A stretch of 64,000 nucleotides of DNA from CAZEER01 sp964511215 (GCA_964511215.1 CAZEER010000004.1:1-64000); one strand, 5' to 3'; shown: positions 8,440 through 18,848, numbered from the stretch's first letter. The notes: a model not told the origin generated them from the sequence alone. Program-made: numbers and translations.

Positions 8440-9714
8440 TTAAAACATATCTTCAATGGTATGTCGAATTTTATTTACAATTCCTTTTAGTCCTCTAATA
8501 GGAGGTTTTTGAAAACGAACATGATCATTTGCATAAATTGGCCATAGAAGTAGTCCCATAGCTGTTGCAAAACACGGTTCATTTGCTATGTCCTCTGCAC
8601 CATCAATGCCTACAGGATTTCCTTTGCGTACGGAAACTCCTAGGGTATCTTCAGCAAGAGATAAAATATTTCTTAATTGCGCTCCTCCACCAGTCAGTAC
8701 AATACCATATGTAAGTGGGTCTTTAATATCTGATCTTGAAATTTCTTTTATAACCATTTGAAATATCTCTTGCATTCTGGCTTCTACATACCGCGAAACT
8801 TCTTTTTCAGAAATTGATCTTTTTAATTTGTTATTTGATGAAATATCAATTTTCAACTGATCTGATGACATAGAACTGACTGCTGAGGCATATTTTATTT
8901 TAATATTTTCAGCTTCATTTACACTCAGTTGGAGCATTACAGCAATATCATTTGTAACCATTTCTGATCCAATTGGTATAATTGCTGAATGCCGAACTGA
9001 ATTACCATGATAAACTGCAATATTTGTTATTCGGGAGCCTATTTCGACTAAGGTAATACCTAGTTCCATTTCATCATCTTTTAATGTTGATAAAGCAGAT
9101 GCAAAGGGCTGGAATACAAGACCATCGATTGATATTCCTAGCTCTTCGACACAGTTAACTATATTATTCATGGCTGTTGTGGCAGCAGTAACTAAGTGAA
9201 CGCGACCTTCCAATCTTCTACCAGTCATGCCTAATGGGTTTTTTATTTCTTTTAAAGTATCAACAAGATATTCTTGCGGTAATGTGTGTAAAATATCTCG
9301 ATCAGCAGGTAAGGAGACAGCTTGAGCTAAATCGAGTACTTGATATATATCTGCATCATTTATTGAACGATCAGCAAGCCCTCCGGGCGATCCATTAATT
9401 CTATTTAATGCTATTGCAGCTTGAGTATTTATAGATCTTATATGTTCACCTGTTATAGATAATATTGCTGAAGTTGCCTTAATATTTGCCATTAATTCAG
9501 TATCAGTTAAGACAGTTTCCAATTTATCTAATAATTCATCTCTATTCGTAATTATTCCATTTTTAATTCCTGCTGATTTGATAGAAGAAATTCCTAATAA
9601 TTTTATATTCTTTTGAGAAGAAGTAGCCTGAGAAATAGCACATGTTATTTTTGATGAACCTATATCTAGTCCAACGGTGATTTGATTACTATTTCCATTT
9701 GGCATAATCTTCAT
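8440..9714 (-). CDS. ftsA: Cell division protein FtsA
   Basis: This 424-residue actin-fold ATPase tethers FtsZ to the membrane. It carries phosphate-1 motif VGLDIGSSKITCAI, SHS2/1C-domain segments (SAILSITGEHIRS, INGSPGG) and the adenosine motif GIVLTGGGAQLRNI. The C-terminus LKGIVNKIRHTIEDMF is a plausible amphipathic membrane helix. The start codon overlaps the ftsQ stop by 4 bp (ATGA), which implies translational coupling. A second possible start (Met4) lies three codons downstream. Confidence 0.98.
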   Translation of the reverse strand: MKIMPNGNSNQITVGLDIGSSKITCAISQATSSQKNIKLLGISSIKSAGIKNGIITNRDELLDKLETVLTDTELMANIKATSAILSITGEHIRSINTQAAIALNRINGSPGGLADRSINDADIYQVLDLAQAVSLPADRDILHTLPQEYLVDTLKEIKNPLGMTGRRLEGRVHLVTAATTAMNNIVNCVEELGISIDGLVFQPFASALSTLKDDEMELGITLVEIGSRITNIAVYHGNSVRHSAIIPIGSEMVTNDIAVMLQLSVNEAENIKIKYASAVSSMSSDQLKIDISSNNKLKRSISEKEVSRYVEARMQEIFQMVIKEISRSDIKDPLTYGIVLTGGGAQLRNILSLAEDTLGVSVRKGNPVGIDGAEDIANEPCFATAMGLLLWPIYANDHVRFQKPPIRGLKGIVNKIRHTIEDMF

Positions 9715-10487
9715 AAGCTACGGCTTTTCACAATGATTTGATTATCATATCGCATATCAAGATAATTAAAATCAGATAATTTTTTGTGATTAAGCTTAGT
9801 CTCAAAGTTTTTTAGAGTATTAAGCCTCATCCATATTTCATCTACGCCTAAATAAATGTGTGTAGGTTGTTCGGATAAAATAAGTTGCATTTCATTGTTT
9901 GCAGTCATTTTCATTTCAGATAAATTTTCATAAAGGGAGTAGTAGTGCTTTTTAATTTTATTCAACCAGTATATACATTTTTTTACATTTAAAGACATGG
10001 CCTTTTCACCAGGTGGGTATAAATTATTTTCAGTATTAAAATTTGTCATTATAGGTACGTTGTAATTTTTTAGATTACCTGCATCAGGTAAAACATATCC
10101 TTCTTTATCTAATAAAACCATAGGGTCGATTTGCAAAATGGCAATTGGCTCACGTTCAATAACTTCAACTTTAATTTTAGAAGGATATTTTTTACTGACA
10201 CGTGCTGCTTGTATATAAGGATGATTTTCTATGTTATTACTAATAACCTTGAGGTTTGTTTTATCAAGGTTCTTTCCAAGATATTCATCCAATAGATTAC
10301 TGTAATGGTGACTTTCTAGAATTTTGGTTTCAGAAAAAATGATTCTTTTAATAATCATTTTTTGATTAAAAGTTGACCACCATGATGAAATGTAAATAAG
10401 CGATGCTATAGCAGAAAAAGTCAGCATTAAAAAAAGAACCTTCTTTAATTCTACGATTATTTTATTATTCATAAATTGTAAATTCAT
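9711..10487 (-). CDS. ftsQ: Cell division protein FtsQ
   Basis: This divisome protein is bitopic, with a short cytoplasmic N-terminus, one transmembrane helix at about residues 16-35 (LFLMLTFSAIASLIYISSWW) and a periplasmic POTRA domain (IENHPYIQAARVSKKYP, then VIEREPIAIL). It scaffolds FtsL/FtsB and activates the septal synthase FtsW/FtsI. At 258 residues it has normal length. The ATG at 10487 lies inside the end of murB (23-bp overlap), and a second ATG five codons later (10472) is an alternative. Sequence conservation is low, as usual for FtsQ, and gene order supports the call. Confidence 0.92.
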   Translation of the reverse strand: MNLQFMNNKIIVELKKVLFLMLTFSAIASLIYISSWWSTFNQKMIIKRIIFSETKILESHHYSNLLDEYLGKNLDKTNLKVISNNIENHPYIQAARVSKKYPSKIKVEVIEREPIAILQIDPMVLLDKEGYVLPDAGNLKNYNVPIMTNFNTENNLYPPGEKAMSLNVKKCIYWLNKIKKHYYSLYENLSEMKMTANNEMQLILSEQPTHIYLGVDEIWMRLNTLKNFETKLNHKKLSDFNYLDMRYDNQIIVKSRSL

Positions 10488-11388
10488 CTGAATTGAAACC
10501 TATTGTTTGTATCTCTAATTCTAATTTGATATTGAATTTTTCTAAAACAGCTTTTCTAGCTAATTGTATTAATGAACTAATATCTGATGCTGACGCATTA
10601 CCATGATTAATGAAGAAATTAGCATGATGTGTGGAAATTTCTGCGCCGCCTACCTTTGTACCTTTTAGGCCTGCATTATCTATCAAATAACCTGCTGCAT
10701 ACTTTTTATGGTTTTTAAAAACACTACCAGCAGAACGATATCTCAGAGGTTGATTAGTCTTCCTTCCTAAACTTGCATTTATTTTTTTATCATTAATTAT
10801 TTCGGGTTTTTCTGTTTCAAGTTCAAATCTTGCTAGTAAAATAAATTCATCTTTATTAAATGAAGAAAAACGATATGAAAAATCAATATCATTATGATTG
10901 TATGTATTGATTTGGCCTTTCATTGTCATAATATCAACACTCTTTAAATAATTTGAAATTTCTCCTCCGAACGCACCGGCATTCATGACTAATGCACCCC
11001 CCAGTGTTCCTGGAACACCAATCAGACTTTCAAGGCCAGTTAAATTATGTTTTATAGATTCTTTTACTAACCTACCAAGCATCACACCTGATTCTGCTAT
11101 TATCAAATTTTCATAGATTTTCAGTTGTTTTAGTGATTTGGCAGGGGTGACTACAATTCCCTTAATTCCATCATCTGAAACGAGTATATTGGAACCTGTT
11201 CCAACGAAATAGGCAGGAATTTCGTGCTGATTACTGAGTTTTAGTATTTTACATAGATCAAGACGATTTTTTGGTGTGATATAAGCCATTGCAGGTCCAC
11301 CTATACCATAGGTTGTATGCTTGGACATTGGTTCATTCTCAAGAAGTTCGCCCTTAACAATTGATCTTAATTCATCCATAAATTTCAA
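10465..11388 (-). CDS. murB: UDP-N-acetylenolpyruvoylglucosamine reductase
   Basis: This FAD enzyme reduces UDP-GlcNAc-enolpyruvate to UDP-MurNAc with NADPH. The 307-residue product has the FAD-domain motifs TYGIGGPA and FVGTGSNILVSDDGI, then GVPGTLGGALVMNAGAFGG. The catalytic Ser segment RYRSAGSVFKN is also present. It is the shorter MurB form seen in Gram-positives and many FCB bacteria. The start overlaps the murC stop by 4 bp. This is the only cytoplasmic Mur step in the cluster that is not an ATP-dependent ligase or transferase. Confidence 0.97.
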   Translation of the reverse strand: MKFMDELRSIVKGELLENEPMSKHTTYGIGGPAMAYITPKNRLDLCKILKLSNQHEIPAYFVGTGSNILVSDDGIKGIVVTPAKSLKQLKIYENLIIAESGVMLGRLVKESIKHNLTGLESLIGVPGTLGGALVMNAGAFGGEISNYLKSVDIMTMKGQINTYNHNDIDFSYRFSSFNKDEFILLARFELETEKPEIINDKKINASLGRKTNQPLRYRSAGSVFKNHKKYAAGYLIDNAGLKGTKVGGAEISTHHANFFINHGNASASDISSLIQLARKAVLEKFNIKLELEIQTIGFNSDEFTIYE

Positions 11389-12782
11389 CCTTCAACTCCA
11401 TGTATAATTGAATTGAGATGTTTAGAGTATGATTCACAATAACGCCAGATATTTCCTGCTCCCATTGTTATCAGCATGTCACCTGGTTTGATGATTTCAT
11501 CAAGGAATGGTTCAAGGTCATCAAGATTTGGTACTAGATAACAATCATTTTTCATTTTTTTTATAAGTATATCATAAATCAATTTAGATGTTACCCCTGG
11601 AATTGGTTTTTCACGAGCGGGGTAGATGTCTGTAATTAATACTATGTCTGCAAGTTCTAATGAGCTCGAAAATTCTAGAAAAAATTCTTTTGTTCTACTA
11701 AATAAATGAGGTTGGAACACAGCAACAATTCTTTTATCCCAACCGGTTTTTGCAGAATTCAATGTAGCCTCAACTTCTGTAGGGTGGTGTGCATAATCAT
11801 CAACAACCATTATATCATTAAAAGTACCTTTAATATCAAATCTCCTACGAACACCTTTGTATTCATAGATACCTTTTTGGATAGTTTGGAAAGAGAGGCC
11901 CATTTCTAAACCTAATACAATGGCTGCCAGAGAGTTTAGCACATTATGTTCACCAGGAACATTTAACTTTATTTCTCCCAAGCATTCCTCCGCGCGAAAA
12001 ACAGAGTATGTGGATTTGTTTTCTTGAAATCGAAGGTTTTTCGCTCGATAGGCCGCATCCCTTGACTTTCCATAGGTGGTCATGGGCCTCTCAATTTTTG
12101 GAATGATTTCCCGTATTGCTGGAGAATCCGCGCATAAAATAACTTCTCCATAAAAAGGAACTGATTGACAGTATTGGATAAAAGCATTCTGTAAATCAGT
12201 CAAATTTTCGTAACAATCAGTATGCTCTAGTTCGATATTGGTAATAATACCAATGGTAGGTTTTAAGGCAAGGAAACTACGGTCAAATTCATCTGCTTCG
12301 ACAACAATAATGTCCCCACTACCTAAATTTGAATTTGAATCAAGACTGTGCACAAGGCCTCCAACTACAAGAGTAGGGTCCATTTTTGCATGAGCAAGGA
12401 TACTACCGACCATAGAAGAAGTGGTAGTTTTACCGTGAGTACCTCCAACTGCTATACTAGTTTGTTTTACCGAAATTAGTTCTCCAAGCATTTCTGCCCG
12501 CCTAATTATTGGTATACCTTGTTGACGAGCTCTAATAATTTCAGGATTATCCATAGGTACCGCACTCGAATAGACTAAAACATCAGCATTATTAAAATTA
12601 TTAGAATGATGGCCAATTTTTATATCGATGCCAATGTCTTTTAAGCGTTTAACATTATCATTATTATTGAGATCTGATCCTGATACATTAAAATCTAGAT
12701 TATATAATAATTCTGCGATACCACTCATACCTATTCCACCAATTCCAACAAAAAAAATGTTTTTAATTTTTCTAAACGTCAT
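11385..12782 (-). CDS. murC: UDP-N-acetylmuramate--L-alanine ligase
   Basis: This 465-residue Mur ligase adds L-Ala to UDP-MurNAc. The order of domains is the N-terminal UDP-binding Rossmann fold (FFVGIGGIGMSGIAELL), the central ATPase with P-loop GGTHGKTTTSSMV, EADEFDRSF, and the C-terminal domain with DDYAHHPTEVEATL and QPHLFSRT. These are MurC-specific rather than MurD/E/F motifs. It overlaps murG upstream and murB downstream by 4 bp each. Confidence 0.98.
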   Translation of the reverse strand: MTFRKIKNIFFVGIGGIGMSGIAELLYNLDFNVSGSDLNNNDNVKRLKDIGIDIKIGHHSNNFNNADVLVYSSAVPMDNPEIIRARQQGIPIIRRAEMLGELISVKQTSIAVGGTHGKTTTSSMVGSILAHAKMDPTLVVGGLVHSLDSNSNLGSGDIIVVEADEFDRSFLALKPTIGIITNIELEHTDCYENLTDLQNAFIQYCQSVPFYGEVILCADSPAIREIIPKIERPMTTYGKSRDAAYRAKNLRFQENKSTYSVFRAEECLGEIKLNVPGEHNVLNSLAAIVLGLEMGLSFQTIQKGIYEYKGVRRRFDIKGTFNDIMVVDDYAHHPTEVEATLNSAKTGWDKRIVAVFQPHLFSRTKEFFLEFSSSLELADIVLITDIYPAREKPIPGVTSKLIYDILIKKMKNDCYLVPNLDDLEPFLDEIIKPGDMLITMGAGNIWRYCESYSKHLNSIIHGVEG

Positions 12783-13879
12783 GATATTATTTGAAAAATG
12801 TGATCAACTATTTTTCTGGTTGCATCTGGACGACCTAGTTTTTTTGAAGCAACACTCATCTTTTTTAATTCTTTTTCATTATGTATCAAATTCATAATAG
12901 TATATCGAAGATCTTGTGCATTAAGTGATTTTTCGAATAAGATACGGGCCGCACCAGCATTTACCAAAGATTGAGCATTTTTTGTCTGATGGTCACCAGC
13001 AGCAAATGGAAATGGTATGAGGATAGCCGGTTTTCCACAGACTGTTATTTCGGCCAAAGTCAAGGCACCACTCCTACAAATTATTAAATCAGAAATTGAA
13101 TAGGCATTAGCCATATTGTTTATAAATGGGACAACACAAATTTTATCTGAATTTTGTTTTTTATATTTTGAATATTCTAAATCACCAGTTTGCCAAATGA
13201 TTTGAATTCCAGAGTCTGAAATATATTTTATAATTTGATTCATTATTTTATTGAGATATGAAGATCCCTGACTACCACCAAATAGAAAAATCGTTTTATT
13301 TCTGTTGTTAAGTTTAAATTGTTTATAGGCTTCTTGAGTGTTACCATTTTCAATTCCTTTACGTACGGGGTTGCCAGTGTGGATTGTTTCCGATTCAAGT
13401 GTAGATTTGGATTCATCAAATGCTACACAAATTTTATCTGCATTTTTTGCAAACCACCGAGTAGTGATGCCCGGAAAAGAATTTTGCTCTTGCAGAATAA
13501 TAGGTAATGCTTCTTTTTTTCTGGATGCAACATATAAAGGTATGGCAGATGCGTACCCTCCAGTACCGATTACTACTTGTGGTATAAATTCATTCATTAC
13601 TTTTTGTATCTTATATAAAGAACGAATTAGACGCATAGGCAATAAGCTATTTTTTAAAACACTTTTTATATTTATACCACGATGAAAGCCGCTTATCGGT
13701 AAGAGTGTATGCCAGACATCTTTTATGGGAAAGACCTTTGCCTCTAGACCAAAATTTGAACCAATGTAATGAATTTTTGCTTTTGGTTGACGGAATTGAA
13801 TTTCTTCGCCAATTGCTAAAGCGGGGAATAAGTGACCACCGGTCCCACCACCTGCGATAAGTATTTTTAATTCAGCCAT
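12779..13879 (-). CDS. murG: UDP-GlcNAc:lipid I GlcNAc transferase
   Basis: MurG is a membrane-associated GT28 enzyme that turns lipid I into lipid II. MAELKILIAGGGTGGHLFPA opens the N-terminal domain, and FLFGGSQGSSYLN and ICRSGALTLAEI form the UDP-GlcNAc site in the C-terminal domain. I start it at the ATG at 13879, since the glycine loop lies at the usual distance and ATGGCTGA overlaps the ftsW stop by 8 bp. The frame is open 19 codons further to 13936, but that extension lies within ftsW and has no family counterpart. The protein is 366 residues from this start. Confidence 0.97.
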   Translation of the reverse strand: MAELKILIAGGGTGGHLFPALAIGEEIQFRQPKAKIHYIGSNFGLEAKVFPIKDVWHTLLPISGFHRGINIKSVLKNSLLPMRLIRSLYKIQKVMNEFIPQVVIGTGGYASAIPLYVASRKKEALPIILQEQNSFPGITTRWFAKNADKICVAFDESKSTLESETIHTGNPVRKGIENGNTQEAYKQFKLNNRNKTIFLFGGSQGSSYLNKIMNQIIKYISDSGIQIIWQTGDLEYSKYKKQNSDKICVVPFINNMANAYSISDLIICRSGALTLAEITVCGKPAILIPFPFAAGDHQTKNAQSLVNAGAARILFEKSLNAQDLRYTIMNLIHNEKELKKMSVASKKLGRPDATRKIVDHIFQIIS

Positions 13880-15029
13880 TAAAGATTGGATTCCAATTTT
13901 TATCACTCCCAACTGAACGTCTAGTTTGTGATACATTTAATAGTATACCCATCAGAGCCATATTAACTACCATTCCTGAACCGCCATAGCTTACCATGGG
14001 CATTGGTAGTCCTGTCACAGGAAAGATACCTGTAACTACTGCTGCATTAACAAATGCATAGATGACCAGATTAAAAACGATTCCAATTGTTAGAAATATA
14101 CCAAATGGGTCGGTGCATTCTCTTGCAATTTTGATGCCCCTAAGGAAGATTAGTAAAAAAAGAGTTAAAACAGGCACTGTTCCAATAACAAAGCCTAATT
14201 CTTCACCAATAATTGCAAAAATAAAATCAGTATGAGGGGTTGGAAGAAAATGATTTTTTTCGATACTATTACCTAGTCCAACTCCAAACACACCTCCATT
14301 GCCTAAACTGATTAAAGATTGGTTAGCTTGATATCCAAAATCTGGATTATCTCCAATTCCAAGCCAATACAATACTCTCTGTTTCCGATACTCTCTGGAA
14401 AACAAAACAATGATACCAATTAACATAGTTACTGCACCAGAGAATGTGAGTTGGGAAACTTCGGCGCCTCCTATAAACAAAATTAGCATACCAATTACAC
14501 AGATCATTAGTGCGGTGCTGTAATCAGGTTGAATAATGATTAATGCCATGACGATGCTTAATAACGTTAAGGCAGGTAAGAGCCCCTTTTGAAATTGTTT
14601 TAATTGTTCTCTTTTTTTATCAACATAGTAAGACAAAAAAACAATTATAGAAAATCGAGCAAAATCAGATGTCTGGAGTGAAAAAAGACCTAAATATAAC
14701 CATCTAGAGGGCTTGTACCAGGAATACCCTTTAAATAAATAATATGCCTTAGTGATGACTAATAATAGAATAGAAGCAACAATTAAATATGGAGCAACTA
14801 ATTTTAATTTTCTATAATCAATTAAAAGAAAACCAAATAGAAAAAAGATTCCAACTAAGAGTCTTTTAAGATGGTTTGTTAAAAATAACATTTCTGTTTT
14901 TCCATTAGACGATGTGAAAGATTCGTACCAGCTTGCACTATAAAGCATAATTGTCCCAATTACTGCTAATATACATAGATAAATAAGAAGATGTCGATCA
15001 TACTTATGGATAATCATATCTATCATCAC
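13872..15029 (-). CDS. ftsW: Septal peptidoglycan polymerase FtsW (SEDS family)
   Basis: FtsW is the polytopic SEDS glycosyltransferase that polymerises lipid II at the septum with FtsI. The 385-residue protein has about ten hydrophobic segments, the large periplasmic loop with FGYQANQSLISLGNGGVFG, and the family motifs TDFIFAIIGEELGF and TGLPMPMVSYGGSGM. Its place between murD and murG favours FtsW over RodA. The start overlaps the murD stop by 4 bp. Confidence 0.97.
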   Translation of the reverse strand: MMIDMIIHKYDRHLLIYLCILAVIGTIMLYSASWYESFTSSNGKTEMLFLTNHLKRLLVGIFFLFGFLLIDYRKLKLVAPYLIVASILLLVITKAYYLFKGYSWYKPSRWLYLGLFSLQTSDFARFSIIVFLSYYVDKKREQLKQFQKGLLPALTLLSIVMALIIIQPDYSTALMICVIGMLILFIGGAEVSQLTFSGAVTMLIGIIVLFSREYRKQRVLYWLGIGDNPDFGYQANQSLISLGNGGVFGVGLGNSIEKNHFLPTPHTDFIFAIIGEELGFVIGTVPVLTLFLLIFLRGIKIARECTDPFGIFLTIGIVFNLVIYAFVNAAVVTGIFPVTGLPMPMVSYGGSGMVVNMALMGILLNVSQTRRSVGSDKNWNPIFNG

Positions 15030-16408
15030 AATTGCAAATCTTGAACGGCTGATTTAAAATAAGTTCCTCGAGATTCAAAATCTGAGAATTCATCAAAGCT
15101 GGCGCAACCCGGAGATAATAATACAATGTCTCCGGGAGCAGCCAGTATATGAGCTTCATTCACTGCGGAGCTAAGATCAGTGACTTGAACTGATCTCACC
15201 GCATCCCCTATTGCAGTATTGATTTGCTCACCAGCTTCTCCATAACAAATTATGTTCTTAACATTACTTGATTTGATATGTGGAAGGAGTTGCTGAAAAT
15301 TTGCACCTTTATTATACCCACCTAATATGATAATAACTGGTTTTGAAAAACTTTTTAATGCTACAATAACAGAATTAATATTAGTTGCTTTTGAATCATT
15401 TATATAATCAACATCATTAATATTGGAAACGAACTCCAAGCGGTGTTCTACACCTTTAAATGATTTTAAAACCTTTGTTATCTGATCTTGTTTAATACCA
15501 AGTAAATGAGCACATGTAGCAGCGGATAAAAAGTTATACAGGTTATGCTTACCTGGAATACCTAGTTCTTTTAACTTAATAAGTGGTGAACCTAATGGGC
15601 TAATTATTTCATCATTTTCAACTTTAAACATTGTATTCTTTGTATTGATGCCATATGGTTTCAGGTTTAACTTATATTTTTTCAAACTAGAGTAGAGGAT
15701 TTTATCCTCAGCATTAAAAACAATAAAAGAATCTGGTTTAATATTTTGAATCATTTTTAATTTCATTTTTATATACTCAGACATAGAACTATGTCTATCT
15801 AAATGATCAGGAGAAATATTCGTAAAAAGAGCAATATAGGGAGTGAAGTGCTTAACAAATTCCATTTGGAAACTAGAACACTCTAAAACATATATCCTTT
15901 TTCTATCAGGATTAGATAGCTCATTAAAAACGCGTTCAGAAAAGGGCAAACCCATGTTTCCGGCCATCACACCATTTATTTTTTTTGATTGACACATCTC
16001 ATTTAATATATGAGAGGTTGTTGTTTTCCCATTAGAACCAGTTATTGCTATAATTGGAGATTGTGTAAACCAGCTTGCAAACTCTATTTCGCTCACAATT
16101 GGAATATTTTTTTCAATTGCTTTAATAACTATTTCTGTATTTTTAGCTACACCCGGTGATAATATCCACAAGTCTGAATCATATATTTTCTCGCTATGTA
16201 GACCTGTCTCAGTAGCAATATGAAAATCATGCATTAATTTTATTGCATTATTTAGTATAGCTGTTTTTGAACTAATATCTGTTGCAAATACTCTTGCTCC
16301 TAATTGATTAGCTAGTTTTGCAGATTCAGTTCCACTTAGCCCTAAACCGATAACAGTAACTTTTTTATCTCGTATATCTATTTGATCTATATTCTTAAGA
16401 TTGATCAT
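15026..16408 (-). CDS. murD: UDP-N-acetylmuramoyl-L-alanine--D-glutamate ligase
   Basis: This 460-residue Mur ligase adds D-Glu. The N-terminal VIGLGLSGTESAKLA is MurD-like; the P-loop is AITGSNGKTTTSHIL. NISPDHLDRHSSMSEYIK and NDSKATNINSVIVAL, carrying the DSKATN signature of MurD, are also present, as is SPGCASFDEFSDFE near the C-terminus. It overlaps mraY by 4 bp upstream and ftsW by 4 bp downstream. Confidence 0.98.
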   Translation of the reverse strand: MINLKNIDQIDIRDKKVTVIGLGLSGTESAKLANQLGARVFATDISSKTAILNNAIKLMHDFHIATETGLHSEKIYDSDLWILSPGVAKNTEIVIKAIEKNIPIVSEIEFASWFTQSPIIAITGSNGKTTTSHILNEMCQSKKINGVMAGNMGLPFSERVFNELSNPDRKRIYVLECSSFQMEFVKHFTPYIALFTNISPDHLDRHSSMSEYIKMKLKMIQNIKPDSFIVFNAEDKILYSSLKKYKLNLKPYGINTKNTMFKVENDEIISPLGSPLIKLKELGIPGKHNLYNFLSAATCAHLLGIKQDQITKVLKSFKGVEHRLEFVSNINDVDYINDSKATNINSVIVALKSFSKPVIIILGGYNKGANFQQLLPHIKSSNVKNIICYGEAGEQINTAIGDAVRSVQVTDLSSAVNEAHILAAPGDIVLLSPGCASFDEFSDFESRGTYFKSAVQDLQL

Positions 16409-17508
16409 CGGATTTTAAAAGTTGCAAGAGAGAATAATGCCAATAGTAAACCAATAATCCAAAAACGAATGACTACTTTTGTCTCAGGCCAACCTACAAG
16501 CTCAAAGTGGTGATGGATCGGAGCCATTTTAAAGTATCTTTTCCCTTCGCCTGTAGATGATTTAGTCCAACGAAAATACACAACTTGGATTATCACAGTT
16601 AATGCTTCTATTACAAATACACCTCCAATTATTAGTAGTAATAATTCTTTTTTTAAAAGTACTGCAAGTGTTCCAAGTGCAGCTCCAGAAGATAGGGAAC
16701 CTGTGTCACCCATGAAGATTTCTGCAGGATGAGAATTGAACCATAAGTAGCCAATGCAGGCTCCTGCCATTGCTGCTGCAAATATTGTTAATTCACCGGC
16801 GCCCGGTATATATAAGATATTCAAATAATTTGAAAAATCCACTCTACCTGTAATATATGCAATGGCAGAAAAAACTGTAAAACAAATTCCAAGAAGCCCC
16901 GCTGCTAATCCATCTAATCCATCGGTTAGATTTACTGCATTTGATGTCCCAGTGATTACAAGGATTACAATTATAGGGTAAAACATACCGAGATCTAATT
17001 CTACATTTTTCAAGAATGGAATAGTAGTTTTTGTACCAAATGATGAGTATTCATAGATATTTAATACCCAAACACTAATAATAATTCCGAGTATAATTTG
17101 GCCGGCCATTTTATATCGTGCAATCAGCCCAATTTCGATTTTTTTTATTATTTTTAAATAATCATCTAAAAATCCTATTAATCCCATCCATAAAGTTGCA
17201 AAAGTAATGATTTGTATCATGCCACTACTCAATTTTGCAAAAAAGAGGGTTGGGAGGAGTACAGCCATTAGTATGATGACTCCTCCCATTGTAGGCGTGC
17301 CTCTTTTCTTCATGTGGGATTCAGGCCCTGTTTGTCGAATCTCTTCGCCAATTTGGTTTTTATGTAGTATGTGGATAACCCAAGGGCCAATGATGAAGCT
17401 TATAAAAAGTGCAGCTATTGCAGCTATTGCAGCACGAAAGGTTATATATTCAAATAAATTAAATAATGGAAAGGAATCTTTGAATGGTATGAGTATATCG
17501 TAGAGCAT
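16405..17508 (-). CDS. mraY: Phospho-MurNAc-pentapeptide translocase
   Basis: MraY is a ten-helix membrane enzyme that joins phospho-MurNAc-pentapeptide to undecaprenyl phosphate (lipid I). The product of 367 residues has KKRGTPTMGGVIIL, the catalytic FLDDYLK, NLTDGLDGLAAGL, FMGDTGSLSSGAALG and APIHHHFELVGWPE, all typical. Its ATG overlaps the murF stop by one base (TAATG). Confidence 0.98.
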   Translation of the reverse strand: MLYDILIPFKDSFPLFNLFEYITFRAAIAAIAALFISFIIGPWVIHILHKNQIGEEIRQTGPESHMKKRGTPTMGGVIILMAVLLPTLFFAKLSSGMIQIITFATLWMGLIGFLDDYLKIIKKIEIGLIARYKMAGQIILGIIISVWVLNIYEYSSFGTKTTIPFLKNVELDLGMFYPIIVILVITGTSNAVNLTDGLDGLAAGLLGICFTVFSAIAYITGRVDFSNYLNILYIPGAGELTIFAAAMAGACIGYLWFNSHPAEIFMGDTGSLSSGAALGTLAVLLKKELLLLIIGGVFVIEALTVIIQVVYFRWTKSSTGEGKRYFKMAPIHHHFELVGWPETKVVIRFWIIGLLLALFSLATFKIR

Positions 17509-18848
17509 TATACCTTAAATACTCCACTAATGATGCTTTCCATAGCCATTCCACGCGAACCTTTAAATAAAATTTTATCTCCAGGAGTTATCATTTTTTT
17601 GAGCGATTTAATTAATTTTTTTTTTGAATTAAAATGCACATGATTTATTCCATTTTGAATTGCAGAATTAGTATGAATAGTATTTTCACCGAATGTTAAG
17701 ACGACATCCAAACTTAGCTCATTACATTTTTCTCCAACTTTACGATGCTGCTCAGTTGAAGAATTACCGAGCTCCAACATATCACCAAAAACAAATATTT
17801 TTCGTCCATCACCGGAGAATGCTTTTAAATAATCTAAAGCTGCTATTGATGATGTCATATTTGCATTATAAGTATCATCAATAATTGTAATATTATTAAT
17901 TTGTTCAACATTGCATCTTCCAGGTGGAGGTGAAAATGATTGTAATTGATTGATAATATTATTCCATCCTACACCAAGTTCTACTGCTATAGTTGATGCA
18001 GCTATACTATTTTTTAGAAAAGATAGATTATGAGAATTTGTTGGAATCTCCTTTGCATCTAAAATGAGTGTTAATGTTCCATTTTTTTCTTGGAATATAT
18101 CAGCTGGAAAGTCACAGTCTGGGGTTAGACCAAATGTGATCGTTTTACCTTGAACTGGTAAATTTGTTAAGTATTCATCAGTTTTATTAACAAATGAGGT
18201 GCCATTTTTTAGATAGCGAAACAGTGCCCCTTTTTCACGAGCAATATTTTTCATGGAACCAAAACCTTTTAGATGAGCAGGGGCTATATTTGTAATTAAT
18301 CCATGTGTTGGCTCTGCAATCTGACATAAGGATTCTATTTCTCCTGGTAGACTTGCACCCATCTCGAGAATTGAAATTGTATGCATTTTATCCAATTGTA
18401 ATAATGTAAGAGACAGTCCAATTTTGGTATTGAAATTGCCATTTGTTGCGTGGACATTAAAATCATTTGAGAGAACATGGGAGAGTAGTTCTTTAGTGGA
18501 AGTTTTACCATTTGATCCTGTAATCCCAATTACCGGGATATCAAATTTTTTTCGATATGCATTAGCAATTTTTCCAATTTCTGTTATTGGATTAAGCACT
18601 TCAATTTGTTGCAATTCTATATTTTTTTGAGTTTTATTGACTAAAGCAGCTGATGCACCATTCCTATTAACATCATTTAAAAATAAATGACCATCAATTT
18701 TCTTGCCACATAAAGCTATGTATAAATCGCCTTCATGTATATTTCTACTATCAGTTGTTATGCCTGTTATGGGTTTATGAAGATTTTGGCCTGTAACTGA
18801 TTCAAATACAGTTGAAAAAATTTCATTATTTTTAATATTGATTCTCAA
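17508..18848 (-). CDS. murF: UDP-MurNAc-tripeptide--D-alanyl-D-alanine ligase
   Basis: This 446-residue Mur ligase completes the UDP-MurNAc-pentapeptide. It has an N-terminal substrate domain (GITTDSRNIHEGDLYIAL), P-loop VIGITGSNGKTSTKELL, NIAPAHLKGFGSMKNIAREK and the MurF-specific IIDDTYNANMTSSIAAL, then FVFGDMLELG. No ddl gene is in the cluster, so the D-Ala-D-Ala ligase must be encoded elsewhere. It overlaps murE by 4 bp. Confidence 0.98.
   Translation of the reverse strand: MRINIKNNEIFSTVFESVTGQNLHKPITGITTDSRNIHEGDLYIALCGKKIDGHLFLNDVNRNGASAALVNKTQKNIELQQIEVLNPITEIGKIANAYRKKFDIPVIGITGSNGKTSTKELLSHVLSNDFNVHATNGNFNTKIGLSLTLLQLDKMHTISILEMGASLPGEIESLCQIAEPTHGLITNIAPAHLKGFGSMKNIAREKGALFRYLKNGTSFVNKTDEYLTNLPVQGKTITFGLTPDCDFPADIFQEKNGTLTLILDAKEIPTNSHNLSFLKNSIAASTIAVELGVGWNNIINQLQSFSPPPGRCNVEQINNITIIDDTYNANMTSSIAALDYLKAFSGDGRKIFVFGDMLELGNSSTEQHRKVGEKCNELSLDVVLTFGENTIHTNSAIQNGINHVHFNSKKKLIKSLKKMITPGDKILFKGSRGMAMESIISGVFKV

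Noticed and set aside
13880..13936. Upstream extension of murG
   Set aside because: The 19 extra codons lie inside ftsW and have no counterpart in MurG; ATG 13879 gives the normal N-terminus.
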